NCBI GenBank assembly: GCA_011799875.1
Contig: CM022298.1
Span: 285,087,395-285,151,394 of the forward strand
Direction of reading: 5' to 3'
Length of the DNA: 64,000 nt
From: Thinopyrum elongatum
Taxonomy: Eukaryota > Streptophyta > Magnoliopsida > Poales > Poaceae
Within the stretch, counting starts at the first letter, position 1, and the number at the start of each line of letters is the position of its first letter. The notes beneath the pieces are model-generated. The model saw only the letters and a program-made list of their open reading frames with translations, was not told where the DNA came from and made no database searches. Position numbers and translations under genes: made by a program. Of this stretch, positions 24,613 to 36,995 are shown one piece after another.

Positions 24613-25386
24613 TCAGACGTCTCCGTAGTAATCTTCATAGAGATTACCACCATGTCCTGGGAGCTGAACATGATCATCTGGAAACAGTCGGTCCTGTGGA
24701 GCTTGCGGTCCAAAAGGACTCGGATGTGGCCTTGGTCCAACAAACGGTGGCAGACGGGGTCCACGGGGAGGAATGATGCCTCCTACATCACGCCAGTCCA
24801 TACAATCTGGCAGACCAGACCGCACAGGGTACAAGTCCCTCATGTCCATATACCCAGCCTGCACGGCAGGTGCAAACCGTGTCAGAGTGGCCCAGTGATC
24901 AGAGCGAGTGTTGAAGAGCTCCATTCGCAAGGCACGATTCTCACGGTCCTTGTCCTCAAGCAACTCGGTGGTGGTGCGGAGTAGTGAATCCTCATGGATA
25001 GAGTCAGTGTAAAGGGCCTGATAGTACCCTTGTGCCCCAGGGAGTGATGCTGGCATATAGCGGAAATCAGTGTTCCGAAGCAAGGCAAGTCTGGCTCGCT
25101 TGACAGTCATCATCGAGTAAGCAGCGTCTTGCACGGACATCTCGATGGTAACCCCAAGTCCATATGAGCAATGGAGGGGTTCAGTAGCTCCAGGATAGGA
25201 AGGGTATATCCTGACTGTACAAAGATATTGGCTCTGGTTGAAGTCTCAAAACTGCTCTTCGACGGTATACTCTGGATACCATCGATAGCCTGTCTCGATC
25301 ATCACTCGGACCAGCATGGCCGTGTGACCAGGTACATCGAGGCACCGAGTCAGACGAACCACTTGATTTTGGGTGCGAGTGGCCAT
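24613..25386 (-). pseudogene. Z additional ORF upstream of gag, 257 codons with one stop
   Basis: A sense-strand frame between primer site and gag. ATG at 25386 (MATRTQNQVV), stop at 24613. Codon 47 is TGA (25246-25248), most simply a CGA to TGA change. After it the frame is open to the end, including the 175-codon stretch from 25140. The middle is acidic and helical-looking (TTELLEDKDRENRALRMEL), the C-terminal third is proline/glycine-rich (RGPRLPPFVGPRPHPS). No gag, pol, envelope or host domain is recognised. I recall similar ORFs in wheat databases as uncharacterised proteins tied to Gypsy elements, but cannot verify this. Function unknown. Confidence 0.6.
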
Positions 25387-25806
25387 CTGGAAACACGAAA
25401 TAAGGCAAAGGCATTAGAATTTTCTAGGAGAAATCGGACAGCATAACGGCTGTAAATGCTCAGAAAAAGATTTGAGACATTCAGAACAGTTTGCAAGCCA
25501 CTCAACAACAACATATCAAGGTTCTGGTTCAACTGACAACATACTAGAAGTAGTAGAAACTGAACTGAGGCTTGTAACCAATAATCCTATAAGTTACTAC
25601 AGATTAGTAACACGTGAACCTGATAGAGAAAAGAGAGCCTAGTCCTTTACCCACGTAGAAAGAGAAGAGGATGGCTCAGATCAGAGGGCATAAGGTAAAG
25701 GAGTAAAAAGAGCCTTACGTCCCTCCCACAATCAATTCCCCTACATATAACTAAAGCATTTCTAGACTCGACATCGACCAGTTTGGCTCAACGAACCTAC
25801 AGGCAG
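25387..25806 (-). other. Z 5' leader; no gene seen
   Basis: 420 bases between primer site and the upstream ORF. Short frames only, with no clear repeat. A candidate place for packaging signals, by position only. Confidence 0.45.
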
Positions 25807-25822
25807 CCGGCTCTGATGCCAA
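25807..25822 (-). other. Z primer-binding site (initiator-Met tRNA)
   Basis: Minus-strand TTGGCATCAGAGCCGG begins three bases after the 5' LTR. It matches the known plant iMet primer sequence TGGTATCAGAGCC with one change. Confidence 0.8.
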
Positions 25823-25825
25823 CGC

Positions 25826-28800
25826 TGTCAGGACCCCGATTCTAAGTCACACCGACCTAGCCTGTAACACCTCATATCACTTTGCGGCCTCACGCACGGT
25901 ATTCCCACGGGTGTTGCCTTACCATGGCCCGGGACCGTTTGCGCCTTTTGGCTCATGTATATGATAGCGTTGCTAGCATTCATATGACAGAGAACCCGGG
26001 CCGACATGGCTAGTCGTGAACCCAAAGCGGCGCTAACTTACGGGGACATGCATACATGAATCAACATCGAGCATGTCGGTCAGTAGCGTGTGAATCCGGG
26101 CTGTAGCACTGGGCTAGCAGGACTCCGAGAAACTGGGCTGTAGCAGGCTAGGCAGGACTCCGGATATCACCGCGTGACATTTCCCCGAAGGGACAGACAC
26201 AGGAACGAAGTGAAACACATGCCGGCCAGTCTAAGTGTTCCGGAGCAGCAGTGCTGGGCTAGCAGGACTCCGGTAAACCGGGCTGTAGCGGACTACCAAG
26301 GCTCAGTGGAGACACCAGACTACATTTCCCCATAAGAGAGGCTGCCAAGGTTAAAGAACTAGATAGTCGGATCCCACACATAGCAAGCATTTCAATCATA
26401 CACACAATATGCTCGATATGTGTAAATACAACATGGCATCACAACAAAACTCTACAACTCAAAGTACTTTATTTAAAAGGCTCTGGGGAGCCATACATAA
26501 CATGTTCATACAGATAGGGGTCACACGACCCGACACTCAAGTCATACAAACATACAAGCACATGCGGAAGCAACTAGTCTGAGTACAGACACTAGAAAGA
26601 AAGAAGGCTTGACGAAGCCTGTCTATCTACATGGGCCCTTCACAAGCTCAGGTCACCATCTGGGTGGCAAGTCACTCGTCAACGTCGAGATCTACAAGGA
26701 ACCCTTCGGAGGGGGCGGTGTTCTCATCTGCAATAATTATTATAGCAACATGAGTACAAAGGTACTCAGCAAGTCTTACAACAGATCCTAATATATATGC
26801 ACATCCTCAAGAAGGGTGGTGGAGTTATTGCAGCAAGCCAGCTTTGACTCTTGGCTACACTATCCTACGAGACACCACTTGAGAAATTAGTTTTCGCACA
26901 CGAGTCCACTAAACACCATCACAATACTCCACCGTGGATCCTCCCTCGTAATCCTACGAGAGGGCCATCCGCGGTACTCACACTTATCTTGAGTCTTTTA
27001 GTAGTAACCATTAACTTGTCTATGAACTGCATAAGCGACCAAGTAGTCCTTTACTGCGGACGCGGCTATTCGAATAGTTTTATACCCTGCAAGGGTGTAC
27101 CTCGTCACACATGTTTCCACCACTTAGCGTCTGCACACGACATGTGCTCGGCAGACTTCAAGCGAAAACCGACGTGGGTGTAGACCACGACCTGACTAAC
27201 CACACAAGTCTCTAGTCCAGGTTTATCGCCTATTCGGGTTCCATCCGCAAGGAAATCCGGCCGGGGTGTCCTCAACGGCCCCAAACGATGTGTGCAGGGT
27301 TCCCGAGATACCAAACGGGCGACCCGGTACACCGTGCCACGTGCCTACCGCATCACAGCCCACCCCTAAGGTCAGCGCTGCGCACGGCCTCCAGCAACTA
27401 CAAACACTAGAAACTACTTGCAACTCCTGGACAGAGGACGGGGTGATTAATAAGTCGAGAGAGTCAATTAAGGATCCCAATGTGTGGTAGTAGCTGAATC
27501 TTAAATCACGCATACAGATCTCAGTTCTTAAGGATGGCCTCAATGAAACAACCCACCATGTACTCCTACATGGCCTCTCATCGATACCTTTACCAAAACA
27601 TGTTCAACACTTCACCCTCATTACCGACACAACCATTCACTCTAGTTCATCACCCTGATGAGCCAGACCTGACACAACTCTAAGCATAGCAGGCATAGCA
27701 TGGTAGGAAACACAGACATGGCTCAATCAACTCCTACACATGCTAGTGGGTTTCATCTAGTTACTGTGGCAATGACAGGTCATGCAGAGGATATGGGTTC
27801 AACTACCGCAACACACAGCAGTTTGAAACGCGTTGTCTTAATGCAGTAAACGAGAGCAGAAGCGAGAAGATGGGTTTGTATCGAAATGGTCAATGGGGTT
27901 GCTTGCCTGACAGAGTGGTAGTGGAATACTGCCCTTCAGTTGGATACTCGTGAATATCCTCGGAGGCAGAACCTACCACGAAGAACACATCGAAACACAA
28001 TCATCACATGGCAATATGCAACAATATGATGCATGCTATGACATGGCAAAATGAGTGTGTTTTGGCTAATGCATCTTAGAACAGGTTGGTTTGAGTTCAT
28101 TTGAGTCAAGGATTCAAATGCAAACCCAAAATAAGAGGTCATATTAGTGCAATAACTTGTTTCATCTAATCAGCAAGGTTAAAGTGTTCTGACATGCATG
28201 AAACCAGTACAGATGGAAAGATTGGATTTTTCTGATCCAAATTCATATATAATTTGTTTGATTTGGAGCTACGGTTGAATTACTATGAATTTTTGAAGTT
28301 TTTGGTATTTTCTGGAATTTCCTGATTAAAATAAATCCAAAAAATACTTATTGCGTCAGCATTGCGTCAGGGTGACGTCAGCAGTCAACGGGGCCGGTCC
28401 AGGTCAAACCTGATGCTGGGGCCCACATGTCAGTGTCTAACTAACTAACCTAAGTTAATTAGTACTAATCTAACCCTAAACCAGATTAGTTAAGGCCCTG
28501 GGCCCACACGTCAGTGACCCAGGGGGGGTCAAATCCCTGGTCAAACTGGGCTGACTCGCCGGCGTTTAGCCGCCGGCGAGGCCAGACGCGGCGGGGCGGT
28601 GCGGGTTTCGTCCTCCGACGACCAAAACAACGGCGGAGCACATCTACGTGAAGCGGGGAGTGAGCCGCGTCGAGTGGTGGCAGTGGGTGGAGCTGGGGTG
28701 GCCGGAAACGATGTCGGCGACGAGCTGTGCGACTGCCGGAGTTCGGGCGAGCTCGGGCTCGTCGCTAGGGGGCACGGCGAGGTGCGTGGAGTGGTGCTGC

Positions 28801-29900
28801 GGGCTCCTGGGGATGCGGTGAAGACGATGGCGTGCTCGGAATCGAGCCAACGTGGCTGTGGCCACGACGGCGACGTGCTGAGGCGGCGGCGGGTGCGGCC
28901 GAGCTCGGTGCAGTCGATGCAGGGCTCGAGAGCGAGAACGGAAAAGATGGGGAGGTAGCTGAGCTCACGGCGGTCACGACGGAGCAGTCGGCGAGGTCGG
29001 GGACGAGCTGCTGCGGTGGTGACGGCGAAAGGGATCTCCGGCGAGGGCGAGGTCGGGCGAGGCTGTTGCGGTGGTTCCGAAGCGAATGAGCGCTCGGGGT
29101 TCGGTCTGCTCGATGGAGAGGACGACGACGGAGCTCGTGGACACGGCAGCGCGGCTCGGGGACGACGGTGGACGCGGGTTTCACGGTGGCGCGGCTGCGG
29201 CTGCGTCGGCCATGGTCGGGAGAGAGCGAGAGAGAGGCGCAGGGGGGAGAATGAGGTGTCGAGGGGGTCGAGGCGACGACGTGGAGGACGTCCAGGCGTC
29301 CAGCGGATCGAGCGGCAAGCAGCTGGCGCCGTGGCGGGCTCGCGCACGCCGGCGTCACCTCCCTGCCTGCCTGGCGGGGACGAAGCAGCTGGCTGGCATG
29401 GGCCAGCACAGTGCTGGGCCGCCAGGTGGGCCGGCTGGTGACTTTGCCAGGTGAGTTTATTTTCCTCTTTTTTTTATTTCTGTTTTCTTATTTCTGCAAG
29501 TTTGTGGCTTTTCTAGAAATACCTAGGCACTTTCAAAAATCACCAAACTGCTCATGCCCACTGTATAGAGTATATCCAACATGGAACATTTCAGTTTGGG
29601 ATTATTTGGACATTTAAAATATTTACTAGCATTTAAATGCCCAAATGCAAGTTACATATGATTTAATTCAATGACCTTATGATGACCTAGAAAAATGTGA
29701 ACCAGTTTTGGCAGAGGTTCTAACCCAAGACAAAAATGATGGACATTTTAGAAGGGCATTTCAGGTTCATTGAAAAAGATTTTAGTAAACCCTAGTTGTT
29801 TCCAGGGGGTGCTGGGGGTTCTATCATCCCCATTTCAGGTTTCCGGAAAAGCTTAAACATGATGCAACACTCTAATGCCTGAACTAGCTAGGGTGTGACA
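25826..29900 (-). repeat. Z 5' LTR (copy C), 4075 bp
   Basis: Ends TGTCAGGACC and GGGTGTGACA. Palindrome CTATTCGAATAG at 27066-27077. The long GC-rich frame is again open (28541-29347, 268 codons). This LTR would drive Z transcription on the minus strand. A TATAAAA-like sequence lies just beyond the palindrome on the minus strand. Confidence 0.92.
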
Positions 29901-29905
29901 CGCGC

Positions 29906-31211
29906 CCAGGGGGTAGAGCGCGCCCCCCACCCTTGTGGGCCCCCCATGACCCTCCTGGCCTAATTCTTTCGCCTATATACTCCCAAATATCCCCAAACCA
30001 CCAGAGGCATCCACGAAAACACTTTTCCACCGGCGCAACCTTCTGTACCCGTGAGATCCCATCTAGGGACCTTTTTCGGCACCTTGCCGGAGGGGGATTC
30101 GATCATGGAGGGCTTCTACATCAACTCTATTGCCCTTCCGATGAAGTGTGAGTAGTTTACCACAGACCTACGGGTCCATAGCTAGTATCTAGATGGCTTC
30201 TTCTCTCTCGTTGATTCTCAATACCACATTCTCCTTGATGTTCTTGGAGATCTATTCGATGTAATACTTTTTTGAGGTGTGTTTGCCAAGATCCAATGAA
30301 TTGTGGATTTATGATCAGCTTATCTATGAACATTATTTGGATCTTCTCTGAAATCTTTTATGCATGATTTGATATCTTTGTAATTCTCTTCGAACTATCG
30401 GTTTGGTTTGGCCAACTAGATTGGTTTTTCTTGCAATGGGAGAAGTGCTTAGCTTTGGGTTCAATCTTGCGGTGTCCTTTCCTAGTGACAGTAGGGGCAG
30501 CAAGGCACGTATTGTATTGTTGCCATCGAGGATAAAAAGATGGGGTTTTCATCATATTTCTTGAGTTAATTGATCTACATCATGTCATCTTACTTAATGT
30601 GTTACTCCGTTCTTTATGAACTTAATACTCTAGATGCATGCTGGATAGCGGTCGATGTGTGGAGTAATAGTAGTAGATGCAGAATCTTTTCAGTCTACTT
30701 GACACGGACGTGATGCCTATATTCATCATCATTGCCTTAGATATCATCATAACTTTGCGCTTTTCTATCAATTGCTCGGCAGTAATTTGTTCACCCACCG
30801 TATTATTTGCTATCTTGAGAGAAGCCTCTAGTGAAACCTATGGCCCCCGGGTCTATTTTCCATCATATAAGTTTCCGATCTACTATTTTCCATCATATTA
30901 AGTTTCCAATCTACTATTTTGCAATCTTTTGCTTTCCGATCTATAAACCAAAAATACCAAAAAAATTTACTTTATCCTTTATCTATCTCTATCAGATCTC
31001 ACTTTTGCAAATAACTGTGAAGGGATTGACAACCCCTTTTCACGTTGGGTGCAAGTTGTTTGATTCTTTGTGCAGGTATTCGGTGATTTGTGCGTTGTCT
31101 CCTACTGGATTGATACCTTGGTTCTCAAACTGAGGGAAATACTTATCTCTACTTTGCTGCATCACCCTTTCCTCTTCAATGGAAAAACCAACGCAAGCTC
31201 AAGAAGTAGCA
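29906..31211 (+). repeat. Y 5' LTR, remaining 1306 bp
   Basis: Continues Y after Z. It includes a TATA-like CCTATATACTCC at 29972-29983 and ends AAGAAGTAGCA. It matches 35442-36748. Confidence 0.9.
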
Positions 31212-31222
31212 GGAAGAATTTC

Positions 31223-31240
31223 TGTCACCGTTGCCGGGGA
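31223..31240 (+). other. Y primer-binding site (tRNA-Asp type, two changes)
   Basis: TGTCACCGTTGCCGGGGA lies 11 bases after the LTR. Related plant elements have TGGCGCCGTTGCCGGGGA, complementary to tRNA-Asp. The differences are two transitions, one C to T-like and one G to A. Confidence 0.65.
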
Positions 31241-31457
31241 GATCTACACCAAATCAAGACATACCAAGTACCCATCATAAACTCTCATCTCTTGCATTAC
31301 ATTATTCGCCATTCGCCTATCGTTTTGCTCTCACACACTTCTAAAATGATTTTTGAAAAGATTTGCCTTTTTGTTTGCCTTTTTTTCGTTCAATCTTTTG
31401 TTTGCTTGTGTTACCATGTGCCTTCTTTTTGCTTGGATCTTCGCTTGCTAAAAGTTT

Positions 31458-32303
31458 ATGGATCCTCATCCCCTTGCTAATCTTTTTAAGAGATCCAATT
31501 ATGATGAACCAATTGCTAGTGATTTGTGTGCACTAGACTATCTTCATGAAGTTTTGCTTGAAATTCATGAATCTGAAAATTGTGATGAACTTTTAAAAGA
31601 AGAAATTTATGAAGTGATTCATGATAGCTCCTTGAATGAAAAGCATGATTGCAATGATGTTATTATAAATTCTATTAATGTCAATTGTGTTAATGATATG
31701 CAAAATCCTAAGCTTGGGGATGCTAGTTTTGCTATGTCTACTATTTGTTGCAATGATCATGATTGGGGTGATTCTTCTTATGATCTTGAAAATTTATTTA
31801 AGCCCCATGATGAATATGAGATTGATAATAATGTTTGCAATAATATTGAAAGTGGGTTTGGAAGAGTGTCAACTTTAGATCCCACATATTTGGAGAATGT
31901 TCAATCTGATGAAATTTTTGATAAAAGTGGGTTTGGAGAGGTCATGACTTTAGTTAATGTTAATCCCACTATTTTGGAAAAGTGTCAACTTCACATGCAT
32001 GTGGATCGTGTTGAGAATATGTTTTGTGACAGCTATATTGTTGAATTTGAATATGATCCTACATGTAATTATTATGAGAGAGGAAAATATGGTTGTAGAA
32101 ATTTTCATGTTACTAAATTACCTCTCTTCATGTTAAGATTGTCTATGCTTTATTCTTCTTCCTTGCATATGCTAGTTTTTGCTTGCCTTGATAATTTGTT
32201 TCCTTATAAAATGCCTATGCATAGGAATTATGTTAGACTTAGATGTGTTTGTCACGTGTTTTATGATGCTCTCTTTGTGCTTCAATTCTTCTCTTTTATG
32301 TGA
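31458..32303 (+). CDS. Y unclassified ORF, 281 aa
   Basis: First long frame after the primer site, starting MDPHPLANLF 246 bases from the LTR. The N-terminal half is acidic and rich in Asn, Asp, Glu and Cys. Two short repeats, SGFGRVSTLDP and SGFGEVMTLVN, lie near residues 135 and 155. The C-terminal 70 residues are hydrophobic with several Cys (LRLSMLYSSSLHMLVFACL), which could be membrane-associated. No CCHC knuckle, protease or reverse transcriptase motif is present. I recall similar ORFs in copies of this wheat LTR family but know no function. It is intact although the element is several percent diverged between LTRs. Confidence 0.6.
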   Translation: MDPHPLANLFKRSNYDEPIASDLCALDYLHEVLLEIHESENCDELLKEEIYEVIHDSSLNEKHDCNDVIINSINVNCVNDMQNPKLGDASFAMSTICCNDHDWGDSSYDLENLFKPHDEYEIDNNVCNNIESGFGRVSTLDPTYLENVQSDEIFDKSGFGEVMTLVNVNPTILEKCQLHMHVDRVENMFCDSYIVEFEYDPTCNYYERGKYGCRNFHVTKLPLFMLRLSMLYSSSLHMLVFACLDNLFPYKMPMHRNYVRLRCVCHVFYDALFVLQFFSFM

Positions 32304-35139
32304 GCATCATTGAAACTATCAATGCCTAGCTAAAAGGCTTTAAACAATAGCGCTTGTTTGGAGGCAACCCAATTTTATTTTTGTTTTTGCTTTTTGTTCC
32401 TGTTTTGCTTTGAATAATTCATATAGCCTCTGGTTAGATGTGGTTTTGTGTTTTAATTAGTGTCTGTGCCAAGTAAGACCTTTGGGATGGCTTACGCTGA
32501 TAGTTGATTTGATCTTGCTGAAAAACAGAAACTTTTGCGTCCAGTCACAGAATTTTAATAATTCACTGGAGCATTGAAAAACCCTGAATTGTTTTACACA
32601 AGATTGATATACAAATTTCCTCTGTTGTCCTAATTTTTCAGAATTTTTGGAGTTATAGAAGTATTAGAACAATTCGGATCTTCGCAGCCTGTTCTGTTTT
32701 TGACAGATTCTGTTTTCTTTGTGTTGTTTGCTTATTTTGATGAATCTATGGGTAGTATCAGGGGGTATGAACCATGGAAAAGTTGAAATACAGTAGATAT
32801 TACACCAATTTAAATAAAGAATGAGTTCACAACAGTACCAAAAGTGGTGATTTATTTTCTTATACTAACGGAGCTTATAAGATTTTCTGTTGAGTTTTGT
32901 GTTGTGAAGTTTTCAAGTTTTGGGTAAGGATTTGATGGACTATGTAATAAGGAGTGGCAAGATCCTAAGCTTGGGGATTCCCAAGGCACCCCAAGGTAAT
33001 ATTCAAGGACAACCAAGAGCCTAAGCTTGGGGATGCCCCGGAAGGCATCCCCTCTTTCGTCTTCGTCTATCGGTAACTTTACTTGAGGCTATATTTTTAT
33101 TCACCACATAATATGTGTTTTGCTTGGAGCGTCTTGTATGATTTGAGTCTTTGCTTTTTAGTTTGCCACAATCATCCTTGCTATACACACGTTTTCAGAG
33201 AGACACGCATGAATCGTGATTTATTAGAATACTCTATGTGCTTCACTTATAACTTTTGAGCTAGGCAATTTTGCTCTAGTGCTTCACTTACATCTTTTTA
33301 GAGCACGGCGGTGGTTTTATTTTATAGAAATTGATGAACTCTCATGCTTCACTTATATTATTTTAAGAGTCTTTAAACAGCATGGTAATTTTCTTTGGTT
33401 ATAAATTTAGTCCTAATATGATAGGCATCCAAGAGGGATATAATAAAAACTTTCATATAAAGTGCATTGAATACTATGAGAAGTTTGATTCCTTATGATT
33501 GTTTTGAGATATAAAGATGGTGATATTAGAGTCATGCTAGTGAGTAATTGTGAATTTGAGAAATACTTGTGTTAAAGTTTGTGATTCCGGTAGCATGCAC
33601 GTATGGTGAACCGTTATGTGATGAAGTCGTAGCATGATTTATTTATTGATTGTCTTCCTTATGAGTGGCGGTCGGGGACGAGCGATGGTCTTTTCCTACC
33701 AATCTATCCCCCTAGGAGCATGCGCGTAGTACTTCGTTTTGATAACTAATAGATTTTTGCAATAAGTATGTGAGTTCTTTATGACTAATGTTGAGTCCAT
33801 GGATTATACGCACTCTCACCCTTCCACCATTGCTAGCCTCTCTAGTGCCGTGCAACTTTCGCCGGTACCATACACCCACCATATACCTTCCTCAAAACAG
33901 CCACCATACCTACCTATTATGGCATTTCCATAGCAATTCCGAGATATATTTCCATGCAACTTTCCACTGTTCTGTTTATTATGACATGTTCCATCATTGC
34001 CATATTGCATTGCATGATCATGTAGTTGACATCATATTTGTGGCAAAGCCACCGTTCATAATTCTTTCATACATGTCACTCTTGATTCATTGCACATCCC
34101 GGTACATCGCTGGAGGCATTCATATAGAGTCATATTTTGTTCTAAGTATCCAGTTGTAATTCTTGAGTTATAAGTAAATAAAAGTGTGATGATCTTCATT
34201 ATTAGAGCATTGTCCCATGTGAGGAAAGGATGATGGAGACTATGATTCCCCCACAAGTCGGGATGAGATTCCGGATGAAAAATAAATAAAAGAAAAAAAA
34301 GAGGACAAAAAAAAAGAGAAGGCCCAAAGAAAAAAAATGAGAGAAAAGAGAGAAGGGACAATGTTACTATCCTTTTACCACACTTGTGCTTCAAAGTAGC
34401 ACCATGATCTTCATGATAGAGAGCCTCCTATGTTGTCACTTTCATATACTAGTGGGAATTTTTCATTATAGAACTTGGCTTGTATATTCCAATGATGGGC
34501 TTACTCAAATTGCCCTAGGTCTTCGTGAGCAAGCGAGTTGGATGCACACCCACTTAGTTTTCTTTTGAGCTTTCATAAACTTATAGCTCTAGTTCATCCG
34601 TTGCATGGCAATCCCTACTCACTCACATTGATATCTATTGATGGGCATCTCCATAGCCCATTGATACGCCTAGTTGATGTGAGACTATCTCCTTCTTTTT
34701 GTCTTCTCCACAACCACCATATTCTATTCCACCTATAGTGCTATGTCCATGGCTCACGCTCATGTATTGCGTGAAACTTGAAAAAGTTTGAGAACATCAA
34801 AAGTATGAAACAATTGCTTGGCTTGTCATCGGGGTTGTGCATGATTTGAATATTTTGTGTGATGAAGATGGAGCATAGCCAGACTATATGATTTTGTAGG
34901 GATAAGCTTTCTTTGGCCATGTTATTTTGAGAAGACATAATTGCCTTATTAGTATGCTTGAAGTATTATTGTTTTTATGTCAATATTAAACTTTTGTTTT
35001 GAATCTTATGGATCTGAACATTTATGCCACAATAAAGAAAATTACATGGATAAATATTTTAGGTAGCATTCCATATCAAAAATTCTGTTTTTATCATTTA
35101 CCTACTCGAGGACGAGCAGGAATTAAGCTTGGGGATGCT
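32304..35139 (+). other. Y 3' noncoding internal region with repeated polypurine-like motif
   Basis: 2.8 kb without a supportable gene. The motif AAGCTTGGGGA occurs at about 32963 and 33022 here, also at 31709 inside the ORF, and again as TTAAGCTTGGGGATGCT at 35123-35139 directly against the 3' LTR, where it serves as the polypurine tract. A purine-rich stretch lies at 34275-34358. Confidence 0.6.
34275..34358 (+). repeat. Purine-rich A/G tract in Y
   Basis: About 84 bases almost free of pyrimidines (AAAATAAATAAAAGAAAAAA, then AGAGAAAAGAGAGAAGGG), 780 bases upstream of the 3' LTR. Confidence 0.7.
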
Positions 35140-36748
35140 TGATACGTCTCCAACGTATCTATAATTTTTTATTGTTCCATGCTATTATATTCTCTATTTT
35201 GGATGTTTTATATACATTAATATGCTATTTTATATTATTTTTGGGACTAACCTATTAACCTAGAGCCCAGTGCCAGTTCCTGTTTTTTCCTTGTTTTTGA
35301 GTTTCGCAGAAAAGGAATACCAAACGGAGTCCAAACGGAATAAAACCTTCGCGATGATTTTTCTTGGACCAGAAGACAACCAGGAGACTTGGAGATGATG
35401 TCGGAGGAGCCACGAGGCAGACATAAGGATGGAGGGCACGCCCAGAGGGGTAGGGCGCGCCACCTCCCTTGTGGGCCCCCTGTGACCCTCCTGACCTAAT
35501 CCTTTCACCTATATATTCCAAAATATCCCCAAACCACCAGAGGCATCCACGAAAACACTTTTCCATCGCCGCAACCTTCTGTACCCGTGAGATCCCATCT
35601 AGGGACCTTTTCCAGCACCCTGCCGGAGGGGGATTCGATCACGGAGGGCTTCTACATCAACTCTATTGCCCTTCCGATGAAGCGTGAGTAGTTTACCACG
35701 GACCTACGGGTCCATAGCTAGTAGCTAGATGGCTTCTTCTCTCTCTTTGATTCTCAATACCATGTTCTCCTCGATGTTCTTGGAGATCTATTCGATGTAA
35801 TACTTTTTTGCGGTGTGTTTGCCGAGATCCGATGAATTGTGGATTTATGATCAGCTTATCTATGAATATTATTTGAATCTTCTCTGAATTCTTTTATGCA
35901 TGATTTGATATCTTTGTAATTCTCTTCGAACTATCGGTTTGGTTTGGCCAACTAGATTGGTTTTTCTTGCAATGGGAGAAGTGCTTAGCTTTGGGTTCAA
36001 TCTTGCGGTGTCCTTTCCCAGTGACAGTAGGGGCAGTAAGGCACGTATTGTATTGTTACCATTGAGGATAAAAAGATGGGGTTTTCATCATATTGCTTGA
36101 GTTAATTCCTCTACATCATGTCATCTTACTTAATGCGTTACTCCGTTCTTTATGAACTTAATACTCTAGATGCATGCTGGATAGCGGTCGATGTGTGGAG
36201 TAATAGTAGTAGATGCAGAATCATTTTGGTCTACTTGACACGGACATGATGCCTATATTCATGATCATTGCCTTAGATATCATCATAACTTTGCGCTTTT
36301 CTATCAATTGGTCGGCAGTAATTTGTTCACCCACCGTATTATTTGCTATCTTGAGAGAAGCCTCTAGTGAAACCTATGGCCCTCGGGTCTATTTTCCATC
36401 ATATAAGTTTCCGATCTACTATTTTCCATCATATTAAGTTTCCGATCTACTATTTTGCAATCTTTTACTTTTCGATCTATAAACCAAAAATACCAAAAAT
36501 ATTTACTTTATCGTTTATCTATCTCTATCAGATCTCACTTTTGCAAATAACCGTGAAGGGATTGACAACCCCTTTATCGCGTTGGGTGCAAGTTGTTTGA
36601 TTGTTTGTGCAGGTATTCGGTGATTTGTGCGTTGTCTCCTACTGGATTGATACATTGGTTCTCAAACTGAGGGAAATACTTATCTCTACTTTGCTGCATC
36701 ACCCTTTCCTCTTCAAGGGAAAAACCAACGCAAGCTCAAGAAGTAGCA
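35140..36748 (+). repeat. Y 3' LTR, 1609 bp, uninterrupted
   Basis: TGATACGTC...AGAAGTAGCA. TATA-like CCTATATATTCC at 35508-35519. It is followed by the target duplication ATTCA (36749-36753). It serves as reference for the split 5' LTR. Confidence 0.92.
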
Positions 36749-36753
36749 ATTCA

Positions 36754-36839
36754 CCTTTATGTATGTGAAGTAGATGTCGCACATGTCACTTGCCAAATGG
36801 GCTCTTGACATGGTGATGTCCGTAGGATGCTCCGTATCA
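36754..36839 (-). repeat. X 3' LTR, remaining end
   Basis: Continues X after Y and ends GCTCCGTATCA at 36839. On the minus strand this is the LTR start TGATACGGAGC. The adjacent plus-strand TCTCCACCCCTTGGG (36840-36854) is the X polypurine tract, AAGGGGTGGAGA on the minus strand. Confidence 0.85.
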
Positions 36840-36995
36840 TCTCCACCCCTTGGGAAAGATCCTACCTTGGATCGAAAACCAAATCTCCATGGGAAAGAGA
36901 TGGCTTCGCCGTTTAGAAGTGGACATTCACCAAGTACTCGCCATCTTGACGCTCGGAATGTGCACTTTCCATTGTCGCACCATCTTGTGATTCCT

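Larger units (their letters stand above)
15734..29900 (-). mobile_element. Element Z: complete Tekay-type Gypsy chromovirus, 14.2 kb
   Basis: Target duplication CGCGC at 15729-15733 and 29901-29905. The 3' LTR is 15734-19804 (4071 bp), the internal region 19805-25825 (6021 bp), the 5' LTR 25826-29900 (4075 bp). Polypurine tract, initiator-Met primer site and a full gag-pol are in place. The C-terminal chromodomain-like tail, very long LTRs and iMet primer fit the Tekay/Del clade of plant chromoviruses. The LTRs differ by about 1 percent by eye, so insertion was recent. Part of it (15734-24125) is repeated in unit A. Confidence 0.93.
15432..36748 (+). mobile_element. Element Y: nonautonomous LTR retrotransposon with Z nested in its 5' LTR
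   Basis: Target duplication ATTCA at 15427-15431 and 36749-36753. The 5' LTR is 15432-15733 plus 29906-31211 (1608 bp), the 3' LTR 35140-36748 (1609 bp), ends TGATACGTC...AGAAGTAGCA. A tRNA-Asp-like primer site at 31223-31240 and the LTR TATA boxes set plus-strand polarity. The internal region is only 3.9 kb and has one ORF (31458-32303). There is no gag or pol motif, so mobility would depend on another element. The LTR pair shows a few percent divergence by eye, more than Z. Confidence 0.9.

Noticed and set aside
25387..25806. tRNA gene near the Z primer site
   Set aside because: Only the primer-complementary stretch is present. No cloverleaf or A and B boxes were found. No tRNA or rRNA gene was seen anywhere in the window.
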